Shown here in pieces: positions 47,712 to 59,700 of a DNA stretch of 64,000 nt (positions are counted from its first letter, which is position 1; each line of letters starts with the position of its first letter). The notes under the pieces were generated by a model. It had not been told where the DNA came from. It saw nothing but the letters and a program-made list of their open reading frames with translations, and ran no database searches. The translations under genes and the position numbers were made by a program. The DNA comes from Agapanthus africanus (lineage: Eukaryota; Streptophyta; Magnoliopsida; Asparagales; Amaryllidaceae): assembly GCA_030015575.1 (NCBI GenBank), contig JASDDO010000024.1, positions 215,780,996 through 215,844,995 of the forward strand. Reading direction: 5' to 3'.

Positions 47712-49247
47712 TGATTAGTGTGAAAAAAGTGTGTGTGTAGTAACCGCAATCAATAACGGTGTCGCGTGTAGCTATACCGAGATGAGTACGGGTCATCCTC
47801 AGGGAAACGTTGAATCTTTTAATCTTACTTTAGGTATGTTGATTAGGAAATGGGGAAGAATAAAGAATGGTGAAGAATGGTTGTAGATTCTAGATCCATG
47901 TCAAACACGGATGCAGGATATAGATCTAGATTAACTATGGATGTAGGTTTTATATTAGAAGGGGTTTGTAGAGTTCTTTAAGATTTAGTAGTCATGGATG
48001 ATTAATTAAAAATTACTTCTTTTATCCTTTAATAGATTTAAAACTAGATCGACGGTGATGCATGTAGATTAAGGTTTCTGGAGGGAAAAGGGTTCCCACT
48101 CTTAACCCCTATCTTGACATGGATCTCCATTCATGTATAGCCTTTACCAAAACAATCGTTAATCTAATCTCTAATCGCGGTCGTGGCACTCAATGAATTG
48201 GTAGCGCATCCAATAAGGATGTTAATGATTCTTTTGGTAAAGTTCATAAACTTTATAGGATGTAAAAAGAGTTTATGGATCTTCATCATCCATTAATCTA
48301 CCCTAATCCTACGAACCCTAACAAGCGGAGAATTACTCGCGCATGTTGGGAAAAGAAAAGATGGAAATCATGAAGAAAATAAAATGCAATAGAATAAAAC
48401 TATCTTTATTAATCAACAAGATCAAGTACACTTTGTTCCTTTAGAAAATGATTACAAAACCCTAGTTTGCTTCTCGATCTCTTCTTAAAGAGGTAGATGA
48501 ACTGTTGATGATCAACCAGGATTCTTGACCCGTCGTAGACTTCGTGATCGCGTCGGTTTGATAATTTTTCCAAGAGGCTCTCGGTCCTTATTTATAGTCA
48601 CAGAGCCAGAACCTTAGTTTCCTAATATGGTAACTAGTTGTTACAATCCTAACTCCAAAATCCAGAGCCCTAGATCTTCAAAGATGCGGCGGAACCGCGG
48701 CCATTAGGTGGGTTTTGCCGCGGATCCGGGGTGGGGTAGAGGAGTCCTCTCTTCAAAAATCTTGTGGGCTCTTCTGGTGACACATGTAGACTATTTTGAT
48801 ATCTGGAATATGAAAATCTTCTCTAAGTCTCTGCCAGAATTGATTTCTTCGATTTACTTTAAGATTTCGGCAGATTTGATCTCGCCAACTCGGATTTCCT
48901 TGATTTCAGTCCTGATATAATTTCTGCACAATAACTCAATAAATAATATTAGTAGAATTTTTTTTATTGAGATATTATCTTAACCATTTGACATGATATT
49001 ATAGTTTTAGAAGAATTGGTCAAAGATATTTGATAAGGTAAGCATATTTAAATGGACTAAATATTATATAGATATTATATGCTTACATTTTCCTTTATAA
49101 TGTTAATTATAATATATAAACACATGAAAATAGTATTTTTTTACAGATAAACCTTTATATGTATTATATTTATAATAAACTCATCTTATCATATAAAAAT
49201 AGTAAGGAAAAATGTAATATCAAATGCACAATATTTTCGACTGAACA
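47712..49247 (-). repeat. 5' LTR of element A
   Basis: Plus-strand start TGATTAGTGTG and end GACTGAACA, followed by the CGACC target duplication. It matches the 3' LTR of A. A GC-rich motif, GCGGAACCGCGGCC with TTGCCGCGGATCCG, lies at 48686-48725, upstream of the TATA box in transcription direction. Confidence 0.93.
48589..48596 (-). promoter_or_regulatory. Candidate TATA box in A 5' LTR
   Basis: The minus strand reads CTATAAATAAGG, a good plant TATA box. The same box occurs in the other LTR of A (42844-42851) and in the B LTR (54677-54684), which supports a role as the element promoter. Confidence 0.6.
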
Positions 49248-49952
49248 CGACCCGACCCTCAACTCCTTGAAGCGGCCACCTAGCTCATTCTAGCATCCAG
49301 TGAACCGAGCACTCCTCCGCGGAATATCCTATTAATGTAAAATAATATACATCATACGGCAACGTCGATCGCAACCTGACCGCGTCTTGAAAAATATACA
49401 AACACCGGAAACGAAGGACGGTCACAATCCGGCTGCTTGTCCCGAATAAATGAATTACATATATCATGTTTTACATACAAATCACACGCAGGGCTATCCG
49501 ACACGACGATCCAAACCAATCCGTTTAATATCATATCAATAATACAATAGCTCGATCCGATAGCAATAAACGATACGATAACCACATTTAAACTTTCACC
49601 GAAAACCCAAACAACAATAGAGAACATAATGTAAAATCTGGGACAAAATAATATGAACAAAAAATCAAGTTTTCATATGTTTAATTCACTACAGAAAGCC
49701 AGAGCCTAAACTAGACAACTGGGCCGACTAGGGCAGGGATATGGCCGACTTGGGCGGCCAGACTACAGAGTCTGGTCCACGAGTTTTGTCCACATCAATT
49801 TTAAACTTTTATCGTAAGGAAAACACGCCCCAATTTTTTTCCAGAGATCATTTAAAAAATCTGCAGTGAGCTTAAACCTGAAATTATTTCCGGCGAAAAC
49901 TTCAAATTCGTAGTTACCGTTACGTATAAAACTCGTTTTTGTGCATAGACAA
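49248..49952 (-). other. Leader of element C, outer part
   Basis: Noncoding stretch between element A and the primer site. The minus strand shows a perfect small hairpin, CCAGACTCTGTAGTCTGG (49758-49775), and two GGCCGACT-type words nearby, about 190-240 bases after the primer site. The small open frames here are not genes. Confidence 0.65.
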
Positions 49953-49959
49953 GATACCA
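49953..49959 (-). other. Primer binding site of C (tRNA-iMet type)
   Basis: Just after the LTR end the minus strand reads ATGGTATC, the first bases of the usual initiator-Met primer site; matching fades after seven bases. Confidence 0.6.
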
Positions 49960-49960
49960 T

Positions 49961-50513
49961 TGTTGGAATCTTGTATGTTGGTCACTACATGAGTGGATCA
50001 AGATGGAATGAAAAACGATAATTTTAAAAATACTCACACAAGTTTCCAAGGTTCCTAAAGAATCCATGCAACAAAAACAAAGAAAACACTGCAGCTAGGG
50101 TTTTATAAAATGACAACCTTTGTAGCGTGATCATGCGGTCGCCGTAGACTCTAGCTAGACTCGAGTACTCCGGATCAGGCTTTATCGTAGACCTCATTTG
50201 TCGAAAATGATCCACTTGAGTGCTCCATCATCTAACTTCATCTTCAATGACCTTGAAGAAACTCTCACTTGATATTTGTTAAACATAAAATGAGAGAGGG
50301 TGTAGGAATCATGCTCACTCTCTACTCTCTTTCTTCTCTCCTTTCTCTTTGTATTAGATGAGAGAGAAAGCCCATGGTTAGAAAATCAATGAGTTATGTC
50401 ATATTTTCTCTTTTCTAACCATTATATTTCTCTTTCATCCACTTGTCTTGTGAAATGAGAGTGGATGCCATCTTGCATCCACCTCATCCATATACATGAA
50501 AAATGAATAAAGA

Positions 50514-50565
<52 letters not shown>

Positions 50566-51206
50566 AAATGCATAATAACCATTATGCATAATAAAATGTA
50601 CATGTCAGGTAACATGCATATGTTACATATTAATAAAGAAAGAGAATGAGAATGATATAATACTAGTTTATATATGTATCATCATATATAAATAATGACC
50701 CGGTTTCATCAGAAGCCAGCTAGTATTATCATCTATTCGATTAACGCATGTGTTATCACATACACGTGTTTAACCGAACACCCGCATGTACCGCCGTACG
50801 TACCCTACACCGTTTCGCTAGAATCGAGAAACTCTTTATGTGGGACTCTAAAGATTCGATAATACGCCGGCAATGAGTTACCAGATAAAATCCATAACTC
50901 ACAAGCACGTCAGCGGCACTAGCTGTACATAACGGATACCCAGGTATCTGTCAAAAGAAAGACCAACAAGCAAACTCGTCCATACCCTCAAAATCTATAA
51001 GTGACAATTATCATACAGACCGATCTTTTCGTCAAAGAGTGTTGCATATCGGGTCTGAAAGGGTGGATTCTATCAGACCCCCAATAACTCGATAAGTCGT
51101 ATTGATCTATAACTCATTACCACCTGAGATACAACAGATAACCTTTATCAGTTTATCTCAATTGCCTTGGCCAAGCTCTTATGGTTACAGTTGTTCACAC
51201 ATAGCG
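49961..51206 (-). repeat. 5' LTR of element C, cut by D
   Basis: It matches 35252-36510 of the other LTR from TGTTGGAATC upward, then stops at the D terminus at 51207. A (TA)n run lies at 50517-50562, absent from the 3' LTR. Confidence 0.85.
50517..50562. repeat. (TA)n microsatellite
   Basis: TA dinucleotide run inside the 5' LTR of C, at a place where the 3' LTR has no long TA run. Confidence 0.97.
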
Positions 51207-52435
51207 TGTAAGTTGCTAGAGCTCGTGCCGTGTCAACTACGGCCTTGCGGAATCGAAAAACTTTAAAAAATCTTGAGCACTACAAACTAAAACCCTAGAA
51301 TTCGAATCCAAACACTAAAGTAATCAAACTAAAAAAGTTTAGCAACTAAGATGAGGACTGCAACTTTTGAAGTCGCGTCTTTCGGGTCTTGTATGGTCAT
51401 CTCCTTGAGCTCCGAGGGTCCTTGGATTGAGCTTGCGAAGTGATCTCCCCGCGTCAAAGATAATCCACCCGAGAATACTTGGTTCAAGCTCTAGCTTCTA
51501 GTTATGAACTAAGAAGCAACTAAAGATCTAGACTTGCTAAGTCTTGATGCTTAGAGGTGTAGTAATAGTGTCAAGATCCTCTCTTTATTTTCCTCAAAAT
51601 TCTAGAGAAAGAATGAGGAAGAAGATGGAGAAAAGGATGGCTACAATAATAATAATAATACACCATCTCTTCTTTATCTCTTCATACCATTTTAAAAATA
51701 ATTATAAGTGAGTAGGTTTGTGACTCACTAGTGTAAATCACAAGCCCACACACTTCTCTTGTATGCTAGAAGAGTTGAAAAGAAGAGAGAGGCCACCTCA
51801 CTTGTACACATATTCACACACATATATAAATAAATATGTGTGTGTACATACAATCATCTATACCTGAATTTATAATAAATACGTATACCGGTATTTCTAC
51901 TAAAATACGAATACCGTTGTTCTCCGCTAAAAAGACACGACCGGTACGTTGGGACGTCCGGCCTGAATTTCGGAGGCAGACGCTATTTGGTGCTATCCTT
52001 CCACCTTTCCGAAGATGCCAAGTTGATTTATAACACCATGTATCGAAGGTTTAATTGGATCCGGCCGATATAGCAGACTTCGTCAGATTCTCCCTCGTTG
52101 AGGGGTTTTTGATTATGGGGACGCTCTTCCCTGCAGGCGCAAACCCCTGCAGTTAATTACGCTACCGCATCGCGGTAACCACTTTCTCATTCTCCAGATG
52201 GTCACTTCGTGTCGTGCATGTTTGTTTTGTTTTTGGTTGCCCGTGGATTGTATACGGAGACTAATTTATGTTGTCGCCCGTAGGGCGTGGATTAGTCCAA
52301 ATCCGTATCTTCTTAGGTTGGGTTTAAGGATCGTTAATCTCATTGGAGACTAAGATTAACTTAAACGTTTGTTAAGGATACGTTAGTCTAATTTTTAGAC
52401 TAAGATCTACTTAACAGGATCATTTAGATCCAACA
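51207..52435 (-). repeat. LTR of element D
   Basis: Its terminal part (51207-51800) matches the last part of LTR3 (34083-34684) in reverse, while its first part (52435-51950) is not similar to LTR1 or LTR3. Length is 1229 bp, shorter than the other copia LTRs here. A hairpin-prone CTGCAGG..CCTGCAG pair lies at 52130-52155. Confidence 0.65.
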
Positions 52436-52439
52436 AGAG

Positions 52440-52685
52440 AGCATTTGGGCTCTATTGTTTAGATTAGGGACATTGCGGTCTAAAGTTTAAGGACATCATA
52501 ATCCATGGAGTTTAAAGACATCATATTCTAGTTTAGATACATCATAGTCTGTAAAGTTTAAGGACATCATAGTCTATGAGTTTAAGGACCCCACAGTCTA
52601 TGGTAGTTTAGAGATATCATAGTCTGTAAAGTTTAAGGACATCATAGTCCATGAGTTTAAGGACCTCACAGTCCGTAAAATTTCT
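52440..52685 (-). repeat. Short tandem array in D, units about 20-28 bp
   Basis: About ten imperfect units of the type GTTTAAGGACATCATAGTCT follow one another, with lengths that vary between 20 and 28 bases. The array takes the place where gag-pol would be. Confidence 0.88.
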
Positions 52686-53539
52686 GGTTGTCGGGACCCG
52701 TCACCTTTCTGAAGACGTTGAAGGATTACAACGACAAATATCAGAGGAATAGGCTAGTTTTGGCGGCGAAAGTCAAAATACATAGCTTGAATACTAGTGG
52801 ATACCTATCTGAAATGACGGAGGGCTAGGCTAGTTTTGGCGAAAACCGTAAACGTAATGAACTTGATATAGTCGAAGGAACCGAATAGCTTTTAAAAGAA
52901 GTGGTTTAGGCTCCGCATTTAAAAGTTATTTTTAAAGAAAACCAAGTGGTTTTTTAAATTGTTCCAACGACGTTAAACTTTAGGTTCGTTTCTTTGCATT
53001 AATTAGAATTAATGCGGTCCCATCAGTTAACCCTATCATTGCAGAAGAAACTAAAATAAAACGTACGCTTATGTCATCCGCATTCGCCACAGAGTCCCGG
53101 GTTTTCACCGTAAGGTTACTAAACTTACGAAAGGATGGGGACAGGACTAGCGCGGATGCAAAACATAAGCAACGTTTATTATATATAATATATATATAGC
53201 CATTCGTCTCAAGCAATGATAATCATCATAGATCACAGTAGAAGTAACACAAATGAAAATAGAACATAAACTAGGATTTCTGTATTTTCGTTTAACCTAT
53301 TTACACAAACGCGGATTCCACGGTCTTAGTGAATAACCTAAACCCAATCCCCTAGACCCCTCCTAGTGCGGCAAGCAACCCTACCAATGATAGAGTTAGG
53401 TAACCCGTTCTCACTGTCCGAGATGGTTACCCTTTGGACTCTACAACCCGGTTACTTGAGCACCCCGCCTTGGGTCTATCCAAGATATAAAAATGTAAAT
53501 AATATTACATCAGTGGCTACAATCTCAACCCGGAAGTGC
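52686..53539 (-). other. Leader-like sequence of D
   Basis: It matches 600-1530 of E in reverse, for example GCGCGGATGCAAAACATAAGC and TGACGGAGGGCTAG. Noncoding. The duplicated 138-bp segment of E is absent. Confidence 0.75.
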
Positions 53540-55365
53540 TGATCTGATTATTTTCGTGGATGTGTTTATAGAATCAAATAGTAAAGAAATCACAACCAAA
53601 AATATTTGACCGCAATCAAACAACGGTGTCAGTTGAAGTTAATGAATGAGTGCGGATCGTCCTCAGGGATCTCGAGATTCGTTTTTACTTTTATTTGTTT
53701 GAAATGAAATGTTAAGCAACAATAAGAGAAAACACGATTCAATTGATTGATTTGTATTCGTGTGTCACTAATCTTTTCTAAAGAATCAAGAACTATAAAC
53801 AACAAGAATCGGTTTCAATGGAATTTTCCAAACGACAATCCAAACTGATAAAGAGGCTCGTAGGAATCGTTAGGATCTTTATATGTGTTGTAGTCTACAA
53901 TATTTCATATTCTTGTCCTTCGAAGAATTGATGCTAGATCAATGGTTATCGACGAGAATTAGGGTTTTCTTGATGAAATTAAAGTTTCATCTCTTAACCC
54001 TTACTCTTTCGAGGATACCATTTATATTCTAGCCTCTAGTAATTTCAAGAATCGATCGGATCACCCCAATCTCGAACGATGTTGATCAAGAAAGCATCGA
54101 ATCGAATTGGGTTGTCGATTCTTGAAATAGCTAGGGTTTACAATCTCGTGGGATTCAAGAATTGATTACAAATTTGCTACATCATCATACTAAAGATCTT
54201 CTCGACTCCTTAACGAGCGGAGTTTTACTCGCGCATCACCACATAGACAATATTCAAGAACAGTAAAGATAACATGATGCGGAATTTTAAAAGCAAGCAA
54301 GATTAACGAATTTCACCTTTTATTTATATCAACAATTCCGTTACAATCACTCAAGAAACTACAAGAGGAGGAACTCGATTGTCGACTTGGCTTCGCTCGT
54401 CTCCGTGGATCGCGGATCAGCTTGGATCACTTGCCCGATTGAAGATCGGCTCGGCTCCCAAAAGGTTGAAGATTTCTCGCTTGATTTGGTACTCAAGATG
54501 TTGGATTTGGAGTGGAATTAGGGTTAGGGTTTCCTACAAGATTTCTCACTAATCTTGAGGAAGAAGAAGATGGAGAAAGAGAATGGCTAAACTAAAATGG
54601 GTTGAATCTTTTTCTCTCTAGGGTTTCTTGATTTTTCCAAGATTTCTAGATGTTGAATGAGAGAGCCTAGGGTCCTATTTATAGAACTAGGTCTAGGTTT
54701 GAATTAGACTTTCCCTCCCAAAGTTTGTTGACAAGTTGTTGGGGTTTAGCTTAGGGTTTAAGCAAGGGTTTAGGAAAGTTCTAGAAAGATTAGGGTAGTT
54801 TGGGAATTTGCTGATCTGGTGAAAGTATCTGGAATCTTCTGGAAGTTTGTGTGCATTTATGAGCTGAGGACACTGAAACAGGAGTTGTAGTGAAGTTTGA
54901 GGAGCTAAGTCACTGGTCCTGCCGCGCATCCGCCGCGTGATGTGGGGTTTTGCCGCGCTTCCGCCGCGCCTTGGTGGCCTCGGGAACTGTGCTTTCTGCT
55001 GTGGCTTGGTACTACTGTTTGGGTTATTCTTTGATGTTTAGAATTGCAGTAGCCCTTCTGTGTTGATACCAGATTTGCTTTCAATGAGTTTACGAGCAAT
55101 TGTAATGGTCGAGCAATGAATTGATCGAGCAAGTATCTCTTTTCCTGCATAGACTTCAAAATAGGGTTGCAAGATATAGAAAATATGCTATGTAATGCAA
55201 TGCGGTTAATTTCCCTAGAATTTCCGGTTTAAAGGTCGAATACATGTAATTTGATATTTTGCGACCAATTAGCTAATATGTGAATTATGAATACCGTACT
55301 CTCCTATATGTATGCAGATGTTAAGGAAATTGCCGGTTAAAATATGCAGTATTTTCGACTGATCA
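53540..55365 (-). repeat. 3' LTR of element B
   Basis: It runs from TGATCTGATT to CGACTGATCA, with 5-bp inverted ends TGATC and GATCA. The bases 53540-54101 match 63439-64000 of the other LTR. Length is 1826 bp. A GC-rich motif CCGCGCATCCGCCGCG with TTGCCGCGCTTCCGCCGCG lies at 54919-54968. Confidence 0.96.
54677..54684 (-). promoter_or_regulatory. Candidate TATA box in B LTR
   Basis: Minus strand TATAAATA in a TTCTATAAATAGGACC context. The functional copy would be the equivalent site in the 5' LTR beyond the window. Confidence 0.6.
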
Positions 55366-56798
55366 AATACCCCCAAACTTAATTTCGATCGTCTCGAGAG
55401 AATGTTTTATTAAAAAGAGAAGGAGAAAACAAAGAAAGAGAAAAAACTAACTAGCACACTTTCGTAGGCAACACGATTGCACTGAGCACGTGCAACAAGC
55501 CTTTAAACCTCTAGGTGTCCCTAGTAGGAGGAGTGTTGTCTCCTGAGGGTTTTCAGCGGATTGCACCCACAAAATCCAAAAATAAAAGCAAGATCATGAA
55601 TATTACATTTAAAGACAAGAATTGTAAAAGAAAGACTTTGAAAATTAGGGTTTCCAACTAAGCTAGCTTTTCGGTTGTCATGAGCCCTATCTTAATGGTC
55701 ATGAAAAGATGTCAGAAATCACGTCCTCCCTCAATAAAACATCGTCTTATTCTTCATTCCTATCTTTATTCCAAACATCGATCATATCACCCTGCGTGTG
55801 TGTAAGGACATCCCTACACCCGGAGAATTCAATTCAAGCTATCATACCCTTGCCCATCAGCCTCAGTACTTCTTGGCAAACGGGATTGCTTACACACTTT
55901 CATGCGACCGTTAATACTTCTTGAGGTACTAACCGACCGATTACTGATGTGCTCGCTAACTTGGTGTATTTTCCTAATCTTGCACCACCTCAGGCATAGC
56001 AGTGACTCCCAGACCAGTTGACCTTAGGGCACTAGGTGAAGAAACACCCTTTTGCTATATATTTTTCTTGCCCTTGGTGATAACAAAACCAGTATCCATT
56101 TTTCTCACCTCTTTAAAACACATTTTTTTCTTTTTCATACTTTTGGCCTTAAGACAAGAGCATTTCAAGGTATCCTCTACTATCCCAGGCTTCAAGACGT
56201 GTGTAAGTGCGAATAGCAGGGTAGCAACGTTCAAAATGTTTGGCTTCCAGAATAGAAACTATTTTTCAGACTTATTTTTATCCTCAGATTAGTGACGTCC
56301 TTCATCTTACTAACCCTTGGGACAACGGCTCATAACTACTTATTACTAGTTCGTATGAGAAAACTTCTAATTTTCTTAGTTTTCTTAAATTTTTCCAATC
56401 TTATGGATGTAATTGTTCACTGTCTAAACTTTCATTATCTTATTTATATACAAAAAGTGTAAATATTAAAATTATTTTTATATTTGAAAATTTTTAAATT
56501 TTTATGGGTTTTGAAAATTTTTCATTTTTTTATAGATTTTTAAAAGAAATGTTTTGTGCTTATGCAGATGATATGCAAATGATGCGAAAATAAGCACAAA
56601 CCTCCCCCAAACTTGTTTTCAACAGTGTCCTCACTGTTGCCGACAGTTATACCTACAAAAATCTGTAAATCTGGGAGGAATTATTAGTGGGGGCAAATAT
56701 ATAAGTGAAGATCTTCCCCCAAACTTGTTTTATTTACTCACTTTCATTCAAAATATGATGCAATGATATACTGGACATGAAAGTGAGACGGAGGAATT
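55366..56798 (-). other. Polypurine tract and 3' noncoding region of B
   Basis: Minus-strand GTTTGGGGGTATT (55366-55378) directly precedes the LTR. The rest has no long open frame on the coding strand, so the envelope-like ORF found in some Athila elements is absent. It matches the same region of element A. Confidence 0.85.
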
Positions 56799-59700
56799 TT
56801 AATCAAGATAAACTGGCTCTTGTAAGAACAAGAGCTCCTCCGTGGGGTCAGTGGAAAAATACGGCTTTAATCTATGTCCATTTACTTTGAAAACAGTGCC
56901 ATTTTTAACATTTTCAACATCTACTGCCCCGTGCGGGTATACGGACCGCACAACAAAAGGTCCCTTCCAACGAGATCGGAGCTTACCCGCATGAAGGTGT
57001 AATCGTGAATCATAAAGAAGGACTTGTTGACCAGGCAAAAATGTTTTCCTTACAATGTTTTTATCGTGAAAAACCTTAGTCCTATTCTTTGTGATTACAG
57101 CATTATCATAAGCTTCATCGCGGAGTTCGCTTAGCTCGTTTAGTTGCAGCTTCCGAAAGTTGCAAGCAAGGTTTAAATCAAAATTAATTTCCTTTATAGC
57201 CCACAATGCTTTATGTTCTATCTCAACAGGTAGATGACATGCTTTACCAAATACTATCCTATATGGAGACATTCCTAGGTCGGTCTTATATGCAGTCCTG
57301 AATGCCCAAAGAGCATCCGTCAATTTGGTCGACCAGTCTTTTCTATTTTTAGCAACAGTTTTCTCCAGGATAAGTTTGATTTGTCTGTTTGAGATCTCAG
57401 CCTGCCCGCTTGTTTGGGGGTGATAGGGTGTAGAAAGACGGTGGTTGATTGAATATTTCCGCATCAGAGTCTCGAAAGATCTGTTGCAGAAGTGTGTCCC
57501 ATTATCGCTAATAATAGCGCATGGGTGTCCAAATCGCGAGAAGATATTCTCTTTCAAGAACTTAATGACAACTTTCTTGTCATTAGTGCGACTTGGAATG
57601 GCTTCTACCCACTTGGAAACATAATCAACCGCCAGCAATATGTACAGATTCCCAAAGGAGTTGGGAAAAGGACCCATAAAATCTATGCCCCAAACATCAA
57701 ACATTTCAACAACCAGAATGGGTTGCTGAGGCATTTCATTCCTTTGGGATATTCTACCCGTATACTGACATTGTGTGCAGGTTTTGCAATGTTCAAATGC
57801 GTCCTTGAATAAGGTCGGCCAATAAAATCCACATTGCAAAACCTTTTCCGCTGTTTTTCTTGGACCAAAGTGACCCCCACAGGCCTGATCATGACAAAAT
57901 GAAAGAATACTCTTGAACTCTTCATTCGGGACGCACCGGCGAATGATCTGATCAGGACAGTATTTAAACAAATAAGGCTCGTCCCAGTAATAGTGTTTTA
58001 CTTGGGAAAAAAAACGGTATTTGTCCTGTTTTGACCAATCGCTCGGTATCAATCCCGTGGCATGATAGTTCACAATATCCCTGAACCATGGTTCAGAGGA
58101 TACGCTCAAGAGTTGTTCGTCAGGGAATGAGTCATTGATCGGCAGGGTCACAGGGGAAGAAACGATGCGTGAAAGGTGGTCAGCTACTACGTTTTCACAT
58201 CCTTTCTTATCTTTGATAACAAGATCGAATTCTTGTAAAAGAAGGATCCAACGTATTAGTCGACCTTTGGCATCTTTCTTCGCCAGAAGATGTTTTAAAG
58301 CGGAATGATCAGTATATACAACAATAGGTGAGCCGATTAAGTAAGGCCTGAATTTCTCTAATGCGAATACAACCGCTAATAGTTCTTTCTCTGTGGTTGT
58401 ATAATTGATTTGCGCATCATTCAGGGTCTTACTGGCATAGTAAATCACGTGTGGCATCTTTTCAATGTGTTGTCCAAGGACAGCACCTACTGCAAAATCA
58501 GATGCGTCACACATCAGCTCAAAAGGGTAGTCCCAATTTGGTGATGATAAAACGGGGGCTGAAGTGAGTGAGTGTTTAAGTGAGTCGAAAGCTGTCTCGC
58601 AATCCGAGTCAAAGTGGAAGGTAGTATCCTTGGCCAGGAGTAGTGTTAAAGGTCTAGCAATTTTGCTAAAGTCCTTTATAAATCTCCTATAAAAGCCAGC
58701 ATGGCCAAGGAAAGAGCGAATATCTTTGACGCTTTTGGGATGAGGGAGGTTTTGAATGACATCTACTTTAGCTCTGTCAACCTCAATGCCCTTCTGTGAA
58801 ATGACATGTCCAAGGACTATTCCTTCTTGGACCATAAAGTGGCATTTTTCCCAGTTCAAAGTCAAGTTCTTCTCTTTGCATCGAGTAAGAACAGCGTCCA
58901 GATTCGCTAGGCATTCAGAAAAAGAGTCTCCAAAAATCGAAAAGTCATCCATAAAGATCTCCAGGAAATTCTCTACCATATCAGAGAATATCCCCATCAT
59001 ACACCGTTGAAAGGTAGCGGGAGCATTGCATAGCCCGAAGGGCATGCGACTGTAAGCAAAGGTACCAAAAGGACAAGTAAAAGTGGTTTTATCTTGATCC
59101 TTTTTGGCGATGGGGACCTGATTGTAGCCTGAGTAACCGTCCATGAAACAATAGTATTGTCGTCCCGCTAAGCGTTCCAGCATTTGATCAATAAATGGTA
59201 AAGGAAAATGATCTTTCCTTGTAGCAGCGTTGAGTTTTCTGTAATCGATGCATACACGCCACCCAGTTTGGGCGCGTGTCTGAATCAACTCATTCGCTTC
59301 ATTTGTGATCACAGTGATGCCAGATTTCTTAGGAACGACGTGTATAGGACTTACCCACTGGCTATCGGAGATCGGGTATATAATACCACTATCTAAGCAT
59401 TTGACGATCTCTTTCATGACAGCTTCCTTCATGACGGGATTTAACCGTCTCTGTGGTTCTCGGGTCGGTCTGGCATCATCCATCACATGTATATGATGTT
59501 CAACTATCAAGGGACTGATCCCTTTGATGTCCGCCATACTCCAACCAAACGCCTCTTTATTAGATCTTAATACCGATAAAAGTGCATTCTCTTGCTCTGA
59601 TGCAAGAGAAGTGGAAATTATAACCGGTAAAGTCTCGTTCTCACCAAGATATGCATATTTTAGGTGAGAAGGTAAGACTTTGAGATCTAATTCAGGCGGA

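Larger units (their letters stand above)
41966..49247 (-). mobile_element. Non-autonomous Athila-type element A
   Basis: A complete element: near-identical LTRs 41966-43499 and 47712-49247, target duplication CGACC on both sides (41961-41965 and 49248-49252), degraded tRNA-Asp primer site, polypurine tract. Its leader (46720-47711) and 3' noncoding region (43500-44930) match those of element B. There is no protease, RT, RNase H or integrase; the interior carries one unknown ORF and a broken upstream frame. It fits the description of a large retrotransposon derivative that depends on a relative such as B. Confidence 0.9.
35252..51206 (-). mobile_element. Degenerate copia element C, split by A
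   Basis: Read on the minus strand: 5' LTR part (51206 down to 49961), tRNA-iMet-like primer site, leader (49952-49248, then 41965-40690 after element A), relic gag, pol remains, polypurine tract and 3' LTR (37184-35252). The two LTRs share long matching blocks. The pol follows copia order and resembles E. It is inserted in a PMD exon, and its own 5' LTR is cut by D at 51207. The rest of that LTR must lie beyond B, outside the window. Confidence 0.82.
51207..53539 (-). mobile_element. Partial copia-like element D
   Basis: On the minus strand: leader resembling E and C (53535-52690), a short tandem array (52685-52440), then an LTR (52435-51207) that starts TGTTGGATCTAA and ends AACTTACA. There is no gag or pol between leader and LTR. 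The 5-bp words flanking the LTR differ, so it is not a simple solo LTR. D interrupts the 5' LTR of C and is itself interrupted by B; its right part is outside the window. Confidence 0.55.

Noticed and set aside
49763..49960. 65-codon minus-strand frame starting MVSCLCTK
   Set aside because: Its ATG is part of the primer binding site of element C, and the rest is noncoding leader.
55366..56798. Envelope-like ORF expected in Athila elements
   Set aside because: No long frame on the coding strand and no membrane-segment pattern; only short chance frames.
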